From: Collinsella sp. 4_8_47FAA
GTDB taxonomy: Bacteria > Actinomycetota > Coriobacteriia > Coriobacteriales > Coriobacteriaceae
Length of the DNA stretch: 64,000 nucleotides
Direction: 5' to 3'
NCBI RefSeq assembly: GCF_000763055.1
Contig: NZ_KN214139.1
Location: 1 to 64,000 of the forward strand
The notes under the pieces are model-generated. The model ran no database searches and was not told the DNA's origin. It saw only the letters and a list, made by a program, of their open reading frames with translations. The position numbers and the translations under genes were made by a program. Shown here in pieces: positions 25,809 through 35,411 of this stretch (position 1 is the first letter of the stretch; each line of letters begins with the position of its first letter).

Positions 25809-26513
25809 GTGACTCGAACCATTGACATCCCAACATACCAAACGGCTGTCGTGCGCAACTGCTCCCCTACGCTCGCAGGCATCAAGCCGGCTTCGCTCTT
25901 TACCTATCCCGGCGTTTACGCCAACCAAAACGGAAAACCCAGCGCCGCCCATATCGAAGAGCGACGCTCTCGCCTGCTCGCCGTCATAACCCAATGCAAC
26001 CGCGAGCTCCAGCCACTCGGGATCCATATGAGCGTTTTGGTCTGGCGCCCCTGCGGAGCGCTCATCTATGTGTACCGCCCTGCGGACCTCATGCGATACC
26101 TCTCCGACCCCCGTGCCACGACGGCGCTAGCCGCCGAAGGTTACGATGTCCACAACCTGCCCGCATCCCTGGTGTATCTCGCCGCGCGCATCACGCTGGC
26201 AAGCAGCAATGCCGCAGAAAGCGCCTATGACGGCAGCGTCTGCGCGCTCGCGCGAAATAGACACTGCGATACGGGGTGCATATGCGAGTTCCCCCACGAA
26301 ATTGGCTATTTTTTGGGCTATCCCTACGAAGATGTCCATCAGTTTATCGTCCAGCACGGCGAAAACTATAAGGTCTTTGGCGCATGGAAGGTATACACAA
26401 ACGTTGAGCAGGCGCTCACGACCTTCGATTCCTATCGCGCATGCACGCAATACCTAACCTACATCTATCAACAGGGCTGCACCCTGGGACAACTTGTCCA
26501 GGCAACCCGATAG
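25809..26513 (+). CDS. DUF3793 family protein
   Basis: 234 residues with the DUF3793 hallmarks: CSPTLAGIKPASLF at about 19-32, and CEFPHEIGYFLGYPYEDVHQFI near 158-180. No membrane helix. In Firmicutes and Coriobacteriia this family commonly accompanies a flavodoxin gene, as here (46 bases downstream), hinting at a role in anaerobic redox or iron/haem chemistry; the function is not established. The GTG start has AAAGGAG seven bases upstream. Confidence 0.82.
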   Translation: MTRTIDIPTYQTAVVRNCSPTLAGIKPASLFTYPGVYANQNGKPSAAHIEERRSRLLAVITQCNRELQPLGIHMSVLVWRPCGALIYVYRPADLMRYLSDPRATTALAAEGYDVHNLPASLVYLAARITLASSNAAESAYDGSVCALARNRHCDTGCICEFPHEIGYFLGYPYEDVHQFIVQHGENYKVFGAWKVYTNVEQALTTFDSYRACTQYLTYIYQQGCTLGQLVQATR

Positions 26514-26559
26514 AGCATACAAAACGCGGCCGCACGCCGCACAACCGAAAGGAAAACAT

Positions 26560-26979
26560 ATGAGCAAGATCGCCGTCGTCTACTGGAGCGGTACAGGCAA
26601 CACCGAGGCCATGGCAAACTTCGTTGCCGAGGGCGCAACCGGTGCCGGCGCCGAGGCAGAGGTCATTTCCTGCGCCGACTTCTCCGCAGACAAGGCCGCC
26701 AGCTATGACGCCATTGCCTTCGGCTGCCCCGCCATGGGTTCCGAGGAGCTTGAGTATGACGAGTTCCAGCCGATGTGGGACGAGGTCAAGGAGACCCTCG
26801 GCGATAAGAAGGTCGTCCTCTTTGGCTCTTATTCGTGGGCCGAGGGCGAATGGATGGACAACTGGAAGGCGGACGCCGACGAGGAGGGCGTCAACGTCGT
26901 CGATTCCGTCATCTGCTACGACGCCCCCGATGATGAGAGCGAAGCGGCCTGCCGCGCCCTTGGAGCCGAGCTCGCCTAG
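26560..26979 (+). CDS. Flavodoxin
   Basis: A 139-residue FMN electron carrier. The phosphate-binding loop WSGTGNTEAMA is at about 9-19, the first aromatic-side loop GCPAMGSEELE near 58-68, and the second loop SYSWAEGEW near 90-98. The protein is strongly acidic, as flavodoxins are. ATG 26560 has AAAGGAAAA upstream. It is probably co-transcribed with the DUF3793 gene and followed by a strong terminator. Confidence 0.9.
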   Translation: MSKIAVVYWSGTGNTEAMANFVAEGATGAGAEAEVISCADFSADKAASYDAIAFGCPAMGSEELEYDEFQPMWDEVKETLGDKKVVLFGSYSWAEGEWMDNWKADADEEGVNVVDSVICYDAPDDESEAACRALGAELA

Positions 26980-27034
26980 CGGCAATGAGCTCCGCCCGCA
27001 ACGCGCATTGCAACAAAACACATTCGCGTCCCAA

Positions 27035-27074
27035 CAAAAACGGGAGCCGGATCACATCCGGCTCCCGTTTTCTG
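27035..27074. terminator. Bidirectional terminator
   Basis: AAAAACGGGAGCCGG...CCGGCTCCCGTTTT with T-runs on both strands, between the flavodoxin and the convergent ABC ATPase gene. Confidence 0.9.
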
Positions 27075-27096
27075 CTATGTCAGTCATATAAAGCGG

Positions 27097-27849
<753 letters not shown>

Positions 27850-27861
27850 AATAGGACCTCC

Positions 27862-29223
27862 TTACAGACCGGCGATGTGATCGGCGGGCGTCGCGACAAC
27901 CTGTCCGGCACTCTTGGTGGGACGCTTCTTTTTGGTTTCGGCCGTGCCCAAAAGCCTCGCCTCAAGACCGCTCACCAAGCGAGCAAGCGGCAGGGTGATG
28001 ACCAGATAGAACAGGGCGGCAACCACGTACGGTGTAATGGAGCCCGTCGTGGCCACGATGGTACGGGCGTTCATGACGATCTCGACCACGCCCACGGCCG
28101 CAAGCAGCGACGTATCCTTGTAAAGCAAGATAAACTCGCTGGTCAGCGTAGGCAAAACATTGCGGAACGTCTGCGGAATCATAACGTAGAGCAGCGTCTG
28201 GAAGGCATTCATGCCCAGAGAGCGAGCAGCTTCGTTTTGGCCCTTGGGGATCGATTGAATACCGGCACGGAAGATCTCGCATAGGTACGCAGACGAGTTC
28301 ATGGCCATGACGATAACGCCCAAGACATAGTCGTCCACCTTGACGCCGGCCAACGGCAGACCGAAGAACGCGATATAGATCTGCAGGAACGCCGGCGTAC
28401 CGCGAATGATATTCACGTAGATGCCGGCGAGGCAACGCAGGATGCGCGACTTGGAGATGCGCATGAGCGACAGGGCAAAACCGAAGGGAATTGCCAGCGG
28501 AAACGCCACAAGCACGATCGAAAGCGACATAAGGAAGCCCTTAAAGACGATCGGCAGGCTTTGGACCAAAATGACCGGGTTCAAGAACAGGCGCAGGAAC
28601 ATATTGGAGTTCCAGGCCTCGACCCACGGCTGCTCCTTAAGATCGGCCAGGAAGTTATCGAAGGCCGTCACGCCCTTGATCTCGACGGAAGGAATTTTTG
28701 AAATCTTCTTGGTCGAACCGTCGGCGAGCGTATAGGTGCCACTAAAGGCCTCATCGCCGCCCTCGACGGGAAACGTCACGCCGTAAACCTCGACTCGGAA
28801 ATAGCCGCCGGCAGGCGCCGTCTCGCCAAAATCAATCTTGAGCGTCTGGCCGTCAGCCTTGCACGTGGGCTTCATGGGCGTACGATCCATGAGGTCCTCG
28901 CCCGAGAGCATCGTCAATCGCGTGTCATCGGTACCAAACGTCGTGCCGTCGACAAACGTCAGCGAAAGACCGCTCAGCTCCTCATCGGCATCGGCCTGGA
29001 CCTCCCAGGTAATGCGCGTCTCGGTACCGCCGACCACAGCGCTGCCCGAACCAGTGTTGGGTCGGGCGGTAATCTTTGCGGCCTCAAGCGCCTGGGCGGT
29101 CGTGGGCGCATATGCCCCTGCGCACACCAGCGCGAGCGTCACGGCCATGGCGCAGGCTAGCTTTTGAAGCAAGGCGGGCAGTGGAAAACGCTGCTCCGCG
29201 GCTCCTTTGTTCAGTCGAGACAA
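27862..29223 (-). CDS. Amino acid ABC permease with an N-terminal extracytoplasmic domain
   Basis: 453 residues, twice the normal size of a HisM/GlnP permease. The C-terminal ~230 residues are a standard permease (EAA-loop ARSLGMNAFQTLLYVMIPQ, about five helices). In front is a signal-like helix (about 20-40), then ~140 residues of beta-rich extracytoplasmic sequence (ITWEVQADADEELSGLSLTF to KISKIPSVEIKG). TTG 29223 is chosen because GGAG lies six bases before it; the longer frame to 29328 has no such signal. It lies between the binding-protein gene and the ATPase. Confidence 0.8.
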   Translation of the reverse strand: MSRLNKGAAEQRFPLPALLQKLACAMAVTLALVCAGAYAPTTAQALEAAKITARPNTGSGSAVVGGTETRITWEVQADADEELSGLSLTFVDGTTFGTDDTRLTMLSGEDLMDRTPMKPTCKADGQTLKIDFGETAPAGGYFRVEVYGVTFPVEGGDEAFSGTYTLADGSTKKISKIPSVEIKGVTAFDNFLADLKEQPWVEAWNSNMFLRLFLNPVILVQSLPIVFKGFLMSLSIVLVAFPLAIPFGFALSLMRISKSRILRCLAGIYVNIIRGTPAFLQIYIAFFGLPLAGVKVDDYVLGVIVMAMNSSAYLCEIFRAGIQSIPKGQNEAARSLGMNAFQTLLYVMIPQTFRNVLPTLTSEFILLYKDTSLLAAVGVVEIVMNARTIVATTGSITPYVVAALFYLVITLPLARLVSGLEARLLGTAETKKKRPTKSAGQVVATPADHIAGL

Positions 29224-29287
29224 GGTGGCTCCTATCGTAGAAGTTGCCGGCAAAACGAGACGGAAATACTCTCCGTCAAGAGAAGCG

Positions 29288-29320
29288 CAAAGGCCCTCTC
29301 CGCCAAAACGGAAAGGGCCC
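29288..29320 (-). terminator. Attenuating terminator between binding protein and permease
   Basis: A GGCCCTTTCCG/CGGAGAGGGCC hairpin followed by TTT on the minus strand, 22 bases after the binding-protein stop. It would give more binding protein than permease mRNA. Confidence 0.65.
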
Positions 29321-29341
29321 GCGAGCAATCAAGTAGCTATT

Positions 29342-30202
29342 TTACTTGATGTTGTACTTAGCCATGAGGGCGTCAACGGTACCGTCGTCGGTCAGGTCCT
29401 TGATGGCCTGGTTGATGTCGTCCTTGAGCTTGGTGTTGCCCTGGTTGATGGCGATGGCGTACTCCTCGCCGGTGCTAATCTGCTTAATGGTCTGGCAGGT
29501 GTTGAACTGCTCGGCGGTCAGCTGGCTGGCAACAGAGCGGTTGGTGACTACGGCGTCGCCCTTATCGGACTGCAGGGCGCTGAAGCACTCGGTGGCGTCC
29601 TTGTAGGGGACAATCTTGGCCTTGGGGAAGTTCTCCTGGGCAAAGGACTCGGCGGTCGAGCCAGACTGGACGATGATGGTAGCATCGGCGTTGTTGAGCT
29701 TCTCGCTGTAGTTGTCGGCCGTGATGTCGGTGTTATCGACCTTGGTCACGATAGCCTGATCGTCCATGTAGTAGGAATCGGAGAAAGTGACTTCCTTCTC
29801 ACGCTCGGGCGTGTCGGTGATAGCCGCGATGGAGACGTCATATTTGGCACCCGAAGCGACGCCCGGAACCAGCGTGTCAAAGTCATTGTTGACATACTCG
29901 ACATCCAGGCCCAGCTTGTCGCCGATAGCCTTGATGAGCTCAAGGTCAAAGCCCTGATAATCGCCGTTGTCATCCTTGTACTCAAACGGAGCGTACTCGG
30001 CAGAGGTGCCGACGGTCAGCGTACCGTCCTTGACGAGCGCGTACTCCTTGGAGCCGTCGACCTTCTCGACCTTAGCGTCGTCAGAGCTGCTGGAACCGGC
30101 ATCAGAACCAGAGGTGGCGTTGGACGAGCCGCAGCCCGTCAGAGCGAGGGCGAGCGCCATAGCACCCGTGGCGGCAAATGCGCCAAGCTTCTTCAGCTTC
30201 AT
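29342..30202 (-). CDS. Amino acid ABC transporter substrate-binding lipoprotein
   Basis: A family 3 solute-binding protein of 286 residues. The lipobox LALTGC gives lipidated Cys24, followed by a Ser/Asp linker (25-45). The fold begins at LTVGTSAEYAPFEYKDDNGDYQGFDLELIKAIG, the family signature, with SIAAITDTPEREKEVTFSDSYY in the middle. ATG 30202 has GGAAGGAGA seven bases upstream. It probably binds a polar amino acid; the ligand is not certain. First gene of the importer operon. Confidence 0.9.
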   Translation of the reverse strand: MKLKKLGAFAATGAMALALALTGCGSSNATSGSDAGSSSSDDAKVEKVDGSKEYALVKDGTLTVGTSAEYAPFEYKDDNGDYQGFDLELIKAIGDKLGLDVEYVNNDFDTLVPGVASGAKYDVSIAAITDTPEREKEVTFSDSYYMDDQAIVTKVDNTDITADNYSEKLNNADATIIVQSGSTAESFAQENFPKAKIVPYKDATECFSALQSDKGDAVVTNRSVASQLTAEQFNTCQTIKQISTGEEYAIAINQGNTKLKDDINQAIKDLTDDGTVDALMAKYNIK

Positions 30203-30311
30203 AATCAGTCTCCTTCCAATGACCCCACGTGATTCAGAGGTCTGCAAAAACTGAGGGTTATTATGCACCCGCTTGGAAGAATCTGCAATTAGAAAACTGA
30301 TTGAAACAAAC

Positions 30312-30343
30312 CCATAACGTGAATGGAGCGCTCCACTTTATGG
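30312..30343 (-). terminator. Terminator after nfo
   Basis: Outer CCATAA/TTATGG and inner TGGAGCGCTCCA palindrome, followed on the minus strand by GGGTTTGTTTC. Seven bases beyond the nfo stop. Confidence 0.6.
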
Positions 30344-30349
30344 CAGCCA

Positions 30350-31216
30350 TTACTGCTGCAACGACCTTAACAGTTTGATTTCAGCCGCATAACCTGCAAG
30401 TTCGTTCGGTGTCTCCAAGATGAATGGCAATGCGCGCAAGCGGCCATTCGATACAATATTCTGTATAACCTGCATACCGCCGCCAAACTCTTCACTACCC
30501 AGGTAGCCCTTGCCGATGCACTCGTGGCGATCCTTATGGGCGCCGCAAGGATTCTTGGAGTCATTGATGTGCACGGCGCGCAGGCGCTCGATACCCACCA
30601 CGCGATCGAACTCGTCAAGCACACCGTCAAGATCGCGGACGATGTCATAGCCGGCGTCATTCACATGGCAGGTATCTAGGCAAACGCCCAACTTGGCCGA
30701 CAGCTCGGGGCGCTTGTCGGCAACGCCCTCGATGATTAGCGCCAGCTCCTCAAAGCTGCGGCCCACCTCGGTGCCCTTGCCGGCCATGGTCTCGAGCAGC
30801 ACCGTCGTCTGCTGGCCCTCAAACATCACCTGGCACAGCGTATCAACAATCATCTGAATGCCGGCGTCGGAGCCCTGCCCCACATGCGCACCGGGATGGA
30901 AGTTGTAGTAGTTGCCGGGCAGTGCTTCCATACGCTGCAGATCCTCGGCCATGGCCTCCAGGGCAAACTCGCGCGCCCGCTCCTTAGCGGAGCAGGGGTT
31001 ATAGGTATACGGGGCATGAGCCACGAGCGGGCCAAAGTCGTTTTGCTCCATAAGCTCGCGCAGGGCCGCCACGTCATCCATGTCAAGGTCTTTTGCCTTG
31101 CCACCTCGCGGGTTGCGCGTAAAGAACGCAAAGGTATTGGCGCCAATGGACAACGCCGTCTCCCCCATCGCCCGATAGCCCTTCGTCGTCGAAAGATGAC
31201 ACCCGATCGTCAGCAT
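30350..31216 (-). CDS. nfo: Deoxyribonuclease IV (AP endonuclease)
   Basis: A base-excision-repair enzyme that cuts 5' of abasic sites with a trinuclear zinc centre. The metal-ligand segments are visible: [10 protein letters not shown] (His), [12 protein letters not shown] (Glu), GVCLDTCH (Asp, His), [22 protein letters not shown] (His, Asp, His) and ILETPNE (Glu). 288 residues, normal for Nfo. ATG 31216 with GGGGGAG six bases upstream is preferred to TTG 31222. The 63-base structured element at 31237 lies just before the start. Confidence 0.92.
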   Translation of the reverse strand: MLTIGCHLSTTKGYRAMGETALSIGANTFAFFTRNPRGGKAKDLDMDDVAALRELMEQNDFGPLVAHAPYTYNPCSAKERAREFALEAMAEDLQRMEALPGNYYNFHPGAHVGQGSDAGIQMIVDTLCQVMFEGQQTTVLLETMAGKGTEVGRSFEELALIIEGVADKRPELSAKLGVCLDTCHVNDAGYDIVRDLDGVLDEFDRVVGIERLRAVHINDSKNPCGAHKDRHECIGKGYLGSEEFGGGMQVIQNIVSNGRLRALPFILETPNELAGYAAEIKLLRSLQQ

Positions 31217-31236
31217 CTCCAACTCCCCCTCATCAG

Positions 31237-31310
31237 TTGCGGAAAAATACGGTCTATTGGTGCCTTATTTTGGCGCAAACAGACCGTATTCCACCGCAAG
31301 TTATAAAAGG
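31237..31310 (-). repeat. Structured element L1, upstream of nfo
   Basis: 63 bases between TTGCGG and CCGCAA, with an inner 9-bp stem ATACGGTCT/AGACCGTAT, a loop containing CAAAATAAGGCACCA (minus strand), and a conserved TATAAAAGG flank. It aligns without gaps to element L2 at 32405, but the stem bases differ in compensatory fashion. Confidence 0.75.
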
Positions 31311-31368
31311 GGCATCAGGGGCAAAGGCCTCCAAGGCATTCCAGGCGCTGGCGCCATGCCCCCGCGCC

Positions 31369-32388
31369 CTAAAGTTTTAAGCGAATCGCATCGATGATGT
31401 GCGCACAGCGCTGCGTGGCGGCAAGGGGCATGACGGGACTCTCGAGTTTCCCCGCCCAGATGAGCTGGGTCGCATGCTGGATTTCGCCGTAGAAATCATC
31501 GATCTCAAACGGGGCATTTATTTCTAGCGTTCGACCGTCGGAATACTTCACATGGGCGAGCTCGGGGCGATGGAGACGCTCGATTTCCAACGAGCCCCGC
31601 TCACAGGCAATCGTTAAGCGGCTTTCATATGTTGCTTTGCCGTCGCACGCCATATGAATGGGTATACCGCCGACGCTCATATGGATCTCGTCGGCCCAAT
31701 CGACGCGGCCGCTCGATACGTCACGCCAGCGAACTTCACGGGACGAAACCTCGCACGCGCCCGCGAGCAAATCCTCAAACCAACCGACCGCATAACAGCC
31801 CATGTCATATAGACAGCCGCCCTGCAACGGATCAAGCAGATAGCCCGAAGGAGGCTCGCCGTAATCGAGCTTTTGCACGCTTTCAATCGAGACAATACGG
31901 CCAAGCTCACCCGACGCAAGCAAGTCCTTCACGCGAGTGCGCATCGGGCAAAACCGATTCTTCATCGCCTCCATTAACAGCACGCCGCGCTCACGAGAGG
32001 TGGAGGCAATCGAGAGAGCCTCTTCCTCACTCAAAACGGCCGGCTTTTCGCACAGCACGGCCTTTCCGGCGCGCAGCGCGCGACAGGCCCAACGCGTATG
32101 CATGCCATGCGGAAGAGCCAAGTAGATTGCGTCGACATCGGGGTCGGCAATCAGCGCGTCATAAGCCGCATTGCCGTTATCGTCGACCGAGACATGGCCA
32201 TGCGCAGCATCGATCGAAAACACTCGGCAAAATTCCTCGACATGTGCAGGAGTGCGGCCGGCCGCAGCCACCAGCCGTGCCCCGTCGACCTTCTTGAGCG
32301 ACGATGCAAATCGATGAGAAATGTGCCCGGCGCCCAAAATGCCCCAACGAACCTCACGCGAATCATTACGTAAACCTCGGTCACCCAC
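31369..32388 (-). CDS. Gfo/Idh/MocA-family oxidoreductase
   Basis: An NAD(P)-dependent sugar or polyol dehydrogenase of 339 residues. The Rossmann loop GILGAGHISHRFA is at about 16-28, followed by IYLALPHGMHTRWA and the family's LCEKPAVLSEEEA (catalytic-type Lys) near 113. The C-terminal alpha/beta domain holds GGCLYDMGCYAVGW. GTG 32388 has GGGAG six bases upstream. It lies between two L-type elements and near an aldo/keto reductase; the substrate is unknown. Confidence 0.85.
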   Translation of the reverse strand: MGDRGLRNDSREVRWGILGAGHISHRFASSLKKVDGARLVAAAGRTPAHVEEFCRVFSIDAAHGHVSVDDNGNAAYDALIADPDVDAIYLALPHGMHTRWACRALRAGKAVLCEKPAVLSEEEALSIASTSRERGVLLMEAMKNRFCPMRTRVKDLLASGELGRIVSIESVQKLDYGEPPSGYLLDPLQGGCLYDMGCYAVGWFEDLLAGACEVSSREVRWRDVSSGRVDWADEIHMSVGGIPIHMACDGKATYESRLTIACERGSLEIERLHRPELAHVKYSDGRTLEINAPFEIDDFYGEIQHATQLIWAGKLESPVMPLAATQRCAHIIDAIRLKL

Positions 32389-32404
32389 GATAGTCTCCCA
32401 TTAG

Positions 32405-32478
32405 TTGCGGCGAAATAGTTCCTGCTGTTGCCCTATTCTGCCGTAAACAGGAACTATTCCATCACAAGATATAAAAGG
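32405..32478 (-). repeat. Structured element L2
   Basis: 63 bases with outer TTGCGG/(T)CACAA ends and an inner 10-bp stem ATAGTTCCTG/CAGGAACTAT. The minus-strand loop CAGAATAGGGCAACA matches that of L1 at most positions, and TATAAAAGG is retained. It lies between the aldo/keto reductase stop and the oxidoreductase start. Confidence 0.75.
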
Positions 32479-32479
32479 A

Positions 32480-33670
32480 TCATGAGGAGCGCGTTGTGCG
32501 GAAGGCTTTAAGCACAGCCGTTACGGGGCCAGGCTGGAAACGTCGGCGCACGTCATCGAGACGCTCGGGAATATCGATGTGCTGCGGGCAGTGACGTGCG
32601 CATTTACCGCACTTGACGCAATTGCTCACCAGCTTGGGCTCGCTCGTGCGCACCGCGCTCGCCGTAAAGTATTGAGACAGCCCCGTAAACCAGCTGTGCG
32701 CGTAGCTCGCGTTGTAAGCGGCAAAGCAGCCGGGAATGTTAATACCCTTGGGACATGGCATGCAGTAGCCGCATCCCGTGCAGGGCACACGGTTCGATTT
32801 CTCAAACTCCATCAACACGCGCGCAATCGTGTCGAGCTGGTTGGCCGTCATCGAATTCGGCAACGCGAGGTCTGCCAGTGACGAATTCTCGTCCACTTGC
32901 GCGGTATCGGTCATACCAGAAAGCAACATGGTCACCTGGGGATGATTCCACACCCACGAGAGCCCCCAAGCGGCAGGCGTATGCAAATGCCGATCGCATG
33001 CACCATCGAGAACAGCGCGCGCCCGCGGAGGCAATTTGCCTGCCAAGCGTCCGCCCAAAAGCGGCTCCATCACAAACACCGCGAGACCTCGCTCGGCGGC
33101 GGCCATGAGCCCCGCCGTTCCCGCCTGATATCGCTCTCCAGCGTAGTTGTACTGGATCTGGCAAAAGTCCCACACATACGCATCGAGCATCGTGAGGAAG
33201 TCCGCCGCACTGCCGTGGTACGAAAAACCGATCTGGCGAATGCGCCCCGAAGCCTTTTGGCGCGCAATCCAGTCCTCGATGCCCAACGCCACCACACGTT
33301 CCCACTGGGCGGGCGAGGTAATGTTGTGCATGAGGTAATAGTCGATATGGTCGGTCCGCAGGCGGCGCAATTGCTCATCGAAGAACCGGTCGAAATCCTC
33401 CGCACACTTGCACGAAGCATGCGGCAACTTGGTCGCCAGCAACACCCGGTCACGCAGCCCCAATCGTTCAAGCGAAGCGCCCATGCACGCCTCGTTGCCG
33501 GGATAGAGATAGGCCGTGTCCAGGTAGTTAATCCCCTGCTCCACCGCACGGGAGATGATAGCGTCGGCGGTCTTCGCATCGGGGTGTCCCGGCGCACCGG
33601 GAAACCTCATGCAGCCCAGACCCAGAGCGGATATTCGGTTACCACTTTTGGGGTCAACACGGTATTGCAC
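32480..33670 (-). CDS. Aldo/keto reductase with C-terminal 4Fe-4S ferredoxin domain
   Basis: 396 residues. The N-terminal AKR barrel (ISALGLGCMRFP, then INYLDTAYLYPG with the catalytic Tyr/Asp, LLATKLP with Lys, DYYLMHN with His) is joined to a C-terminal iron-sulphur segment: CTGCGYCMPCPKG and CVKCGKCARHCPQ. Such enzymes are common in strict anaerobes and probably use ferredoxin-type electrons. GTG 33670 has GGGAGGGG four bases upstream and starts the normal MQYR-type N-terminus; the longer frame to 33787 is leader. Confidence 0.87.
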   Translation of the reverse strand: MQYRVDPKSGNRISALGLGCMRFPGAPGHPDAKTADAIISRAVEQGINYLDTAYLYPGNEACMGASLERLGLRDRVLLATKLPHASCKCAEDFDRFFDEQLRRLRTDHIDYYLMHNITSPAQWERVVALGIEDWIARQKASGRIRQIGFSYHGSAADFLTMLDAYVWDFCQIQYNYAGERYQAGTAGLMAAAERGLAVFVMEPLLGGRLAGKLPPRARAVLDGACDRHLHTPAAWGLSWVWNHPQVTMLLSGMTDTAQVDENSSLADLALPNSMTANQLDTIARVLMEFEKSNRVPCTGCGYCMPCPKGINIPGCFAAYNASYAHSWFTGLSQYFTASAVRTSEPKLVSNCVKCGKCARHCPQHIDIPERLDDVRRRFQPGPVTAVLKAFRTTRSS

Positions 33671-33808
33671 GGCCCCTCCCTTCGCCATCAGCGCCCCGGC
33701 AAGGCGAAACACAATGGTCACGCAGCCGAAACATCGTGGAATCGCAATCGAGAACGTATCGTAACGCAGCAGAAATCGAGCCGTCACGGCACCGCTTTAA
33801 CATCAGCA

Positions 33809-33925
33809 AAAAGCCCGATGAAAGGAGCCGGGCATGACCACGCGCATGTCTTTGCGGTCTGCCCTGCAGCGTAGCGTCCAGGCAAACGTTTCTTTTTTAT
33901 AACAGCCGCCCCGCGCACCCACCAA
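33809..33925 (-). promoter_or_regulatory. Candidate transcription-attenuation leader of the aldo/keto reductase
   Basis: A minus-strand promoter (-35 TTGGTG 33920-33925, 17 bases, -10 TTATAA 33897-33902) is followed by two mutually exclusive hairpins. GGGCAGACC (33864-33856) pairs with GGTCATGCCC (33840-33831), and the latter also overlaps the 5' arm of a terminator GCCCGG...CGGGCTTTTT (33836-33809). This is the logic of a riboswitch or attenuator. It matches no riboswitch class I know. Confidence 0.45.
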
Positions 33926-33950
33926 TCACCCTGGCAGCATACAATCCATC

Positions 33951-33976
33951 AGGCGCCCCTTACGCGGGCGCCTTTT
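33951..33976 (+). terminator. Terminator-like hairpin before the ketopantoate reductase-like gene
   Basis: AGGCGCCC...GGGCGCCTTTT on the plus strand, immediately before the ribosome site of the next gene. No plus-strand gene precedes it, so it may regulate the gene that follows. Confidence 0.6.
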
Positions 33977-33995
33977 ACATGGGGAGATGATTCAC

Positions 33996-34910
33996 ATGCA
34001 GATCAACAAGGTCGCTTTTATCGGCAAGGGCGGCGTCGGCCTGCTCTATGGCAGCATGATTGCCAGGGCCCTCGGCAATGACGCCGTCGAATACGTTATG
34101 GATGACACCCGTTTTGAGCGTCACGCGGGCGATGCGCTCACTGTCAACGGCAAGCCCTGCGATCTCACGTCCGTCCGCGCCAGCGAGGCGACGCCCGCCG
34201 ATCTGGTCATCCTGACAGTCAAGACCACCGGTCTCGACCAAGCACTCAAGACTATGGAGCGCGTCGTGGGACCCAACACGCTCATCGCCTCGCTATGCAA
34301 CGGCATTACGAGCGAGCAAAAGATTGCCGAACGCTTTGGCTGGGAGCATACCGTTCTTGGTATCTGCCAGGGCATGGACGCCGTGTTCCTCAACGGCGCG
34401 CTCACCTTTACCAATGCGGGCGAGATCCGCTTTGGCGCGGCGGCCGGCACGGACCCCGCGACCGTCGCCGCTATCGACGAGCTCTATACGCGCTGCGGCA
34501 TCGCCCATACCGTCGAGAGCGACATTGCGCACCGCATGTGGGCCAAACTCATGCTCAACGACGGCATCAACCAGACCTGCATGGCCTACGGCGGGACCTA
34601 CGGAAGCGCCACGGAGCCGGGCTCCGAGCAGCGCCGCTGTTTTGTCTCCGCCATGCGCGAGACGCTTGCGGTCGCCAATGCCGAAGGCATCGAACTCACC
34701 GAGGCAGACCTGACGCAGATGGTGCACCTCATCGAGGGAATCGACCCCACCGGTATGCCCTCGATGGCGCAGGACCGCATCGCGCAACGAAAAACCGAAG
34801 TCGAGGAGTTCGCGGGCACCATTTGCCGCCTGGCCGTCAAACACGATATCCAAGTGCCGCAAAACGATTGGCTCTATCAGCGCATCCGCGATATCGAGAA
34901 AAGCTGGTAG
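33996..34910 (+). CDS. Ketopantoate reductase (ApbA/PanE) family protein
   Basis: A 304-residue NADP-dependent reductase of the PanE family (2-dehydropantoate to pantoate). The nucleotide loop is KVAFIGKGGVGLLYG, a variant of GxGxxG; VKTTGLDQAL carries the family Lys, and HRMWAKLMLNDGINQTCM is the C-terminal signature with Lys and Asn. ATG 33996 has GGGGAG nine bases upstream; ATG 33987 would be too close to it. No pantothenate genes are adjacent, so a different 2-oxo acid substrate is possible. Confidence 0.82.
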   Translation: MQINKVAFIGKGGVGLLYGSMIARALGNDAVEYVMDDTRFERHAGDALTVNGKPCDLTSVRASEATPADLVILTVKTTGLDQALKTMERVVGPNTLIASLCNGITSEQKIAERFGWEHTVLGICQGMDAVFLNGALTFTNAGEIRFGAAAGTDPATVAAIDELYTRCGIAHTVESDIAHRMWAKLMLNDGINQTCMAYGGTYGSATEPGSEQRRCFVSAMRETLAVANAEGIELTEADLTQMVHLIEGIDPTGMPSMAQDRIAQRKTEVEEFAGTICRLAVKHDIQVPQNDWLYQRIRDIEKSW

Positions 34911-34942
34911 CGCCCGGCTCACCACGTCAACAGGCTCAACAG

Positions 34943-34982
34943 CAAAGCCGCCACAAGGAGCACTCCCCTTACGGCGGCTTTC
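34943..34982 (+). terminator. Terminator after the PanE-family gene
   Basis: AAAGCCGCC...GGCGGCTTT hairpin with a 20-base loop and a short T-run. Confidence 0.6.
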
Positions 34983-35018
34983 ATCTTCATCTATAACCAG
35001 TAGTCGATGTCCCGACGG

Positions 35019-35225
35019 TTAGAGCTGCGACTCCGACGCCTGGTCCTCATCGTCGCGACAAAGGACTACACCCGCACTTCCCAGCAGTGCGGCCGCGACC
35101 AACGCACTGACCACGATAGAGGCAGCCCCACAAGACCCCTGCATGCCCGCAACGAGCGCGGCCGTAGGACCAAGGCAGCCAAGCACCAATGCGACGGCGG
35201 CAATGGCAATATCTCGAGCGTTCAC
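35019..35225 (-). CDS. Small two-helix membrane protein
   Basis: 68 residues with two hydrophobic helices (about 7-27 and 36-55), a Gly/Cys turn between them, and an acidic tail (CRDDEDQASESQL). The GTG start has GGAGGAAG eight bases upstream, which is why I accept it as a gene. No family is recognised. It stands alone between the PanE-family gene and a secreted-protein gene. Confidence 0.55.
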   Translation of the reverse strand: MNARDIAIAAVALVLGCLGPTAALVAGMQGSCGAASIVVSALVAAALLGSAGVVLCRDDEDQASESQL

Positions 35226-35411
35226 AAGACCACTTCCTCCACGAGAAAGACCTTATTTCTCATGAACTAGTGTGCCCCGCGCCCATATGCGCGACGTACC
35301 GTCACGGTAAGGGCTCTGTTAGCTCAAACGCATACATAGAACGGGCGTCCTTACGTTGCCCTAAAGCTCGGTAAAGACGCCCATCCGCCAAATATCCGTG
35401 ATGCAGAAAAA

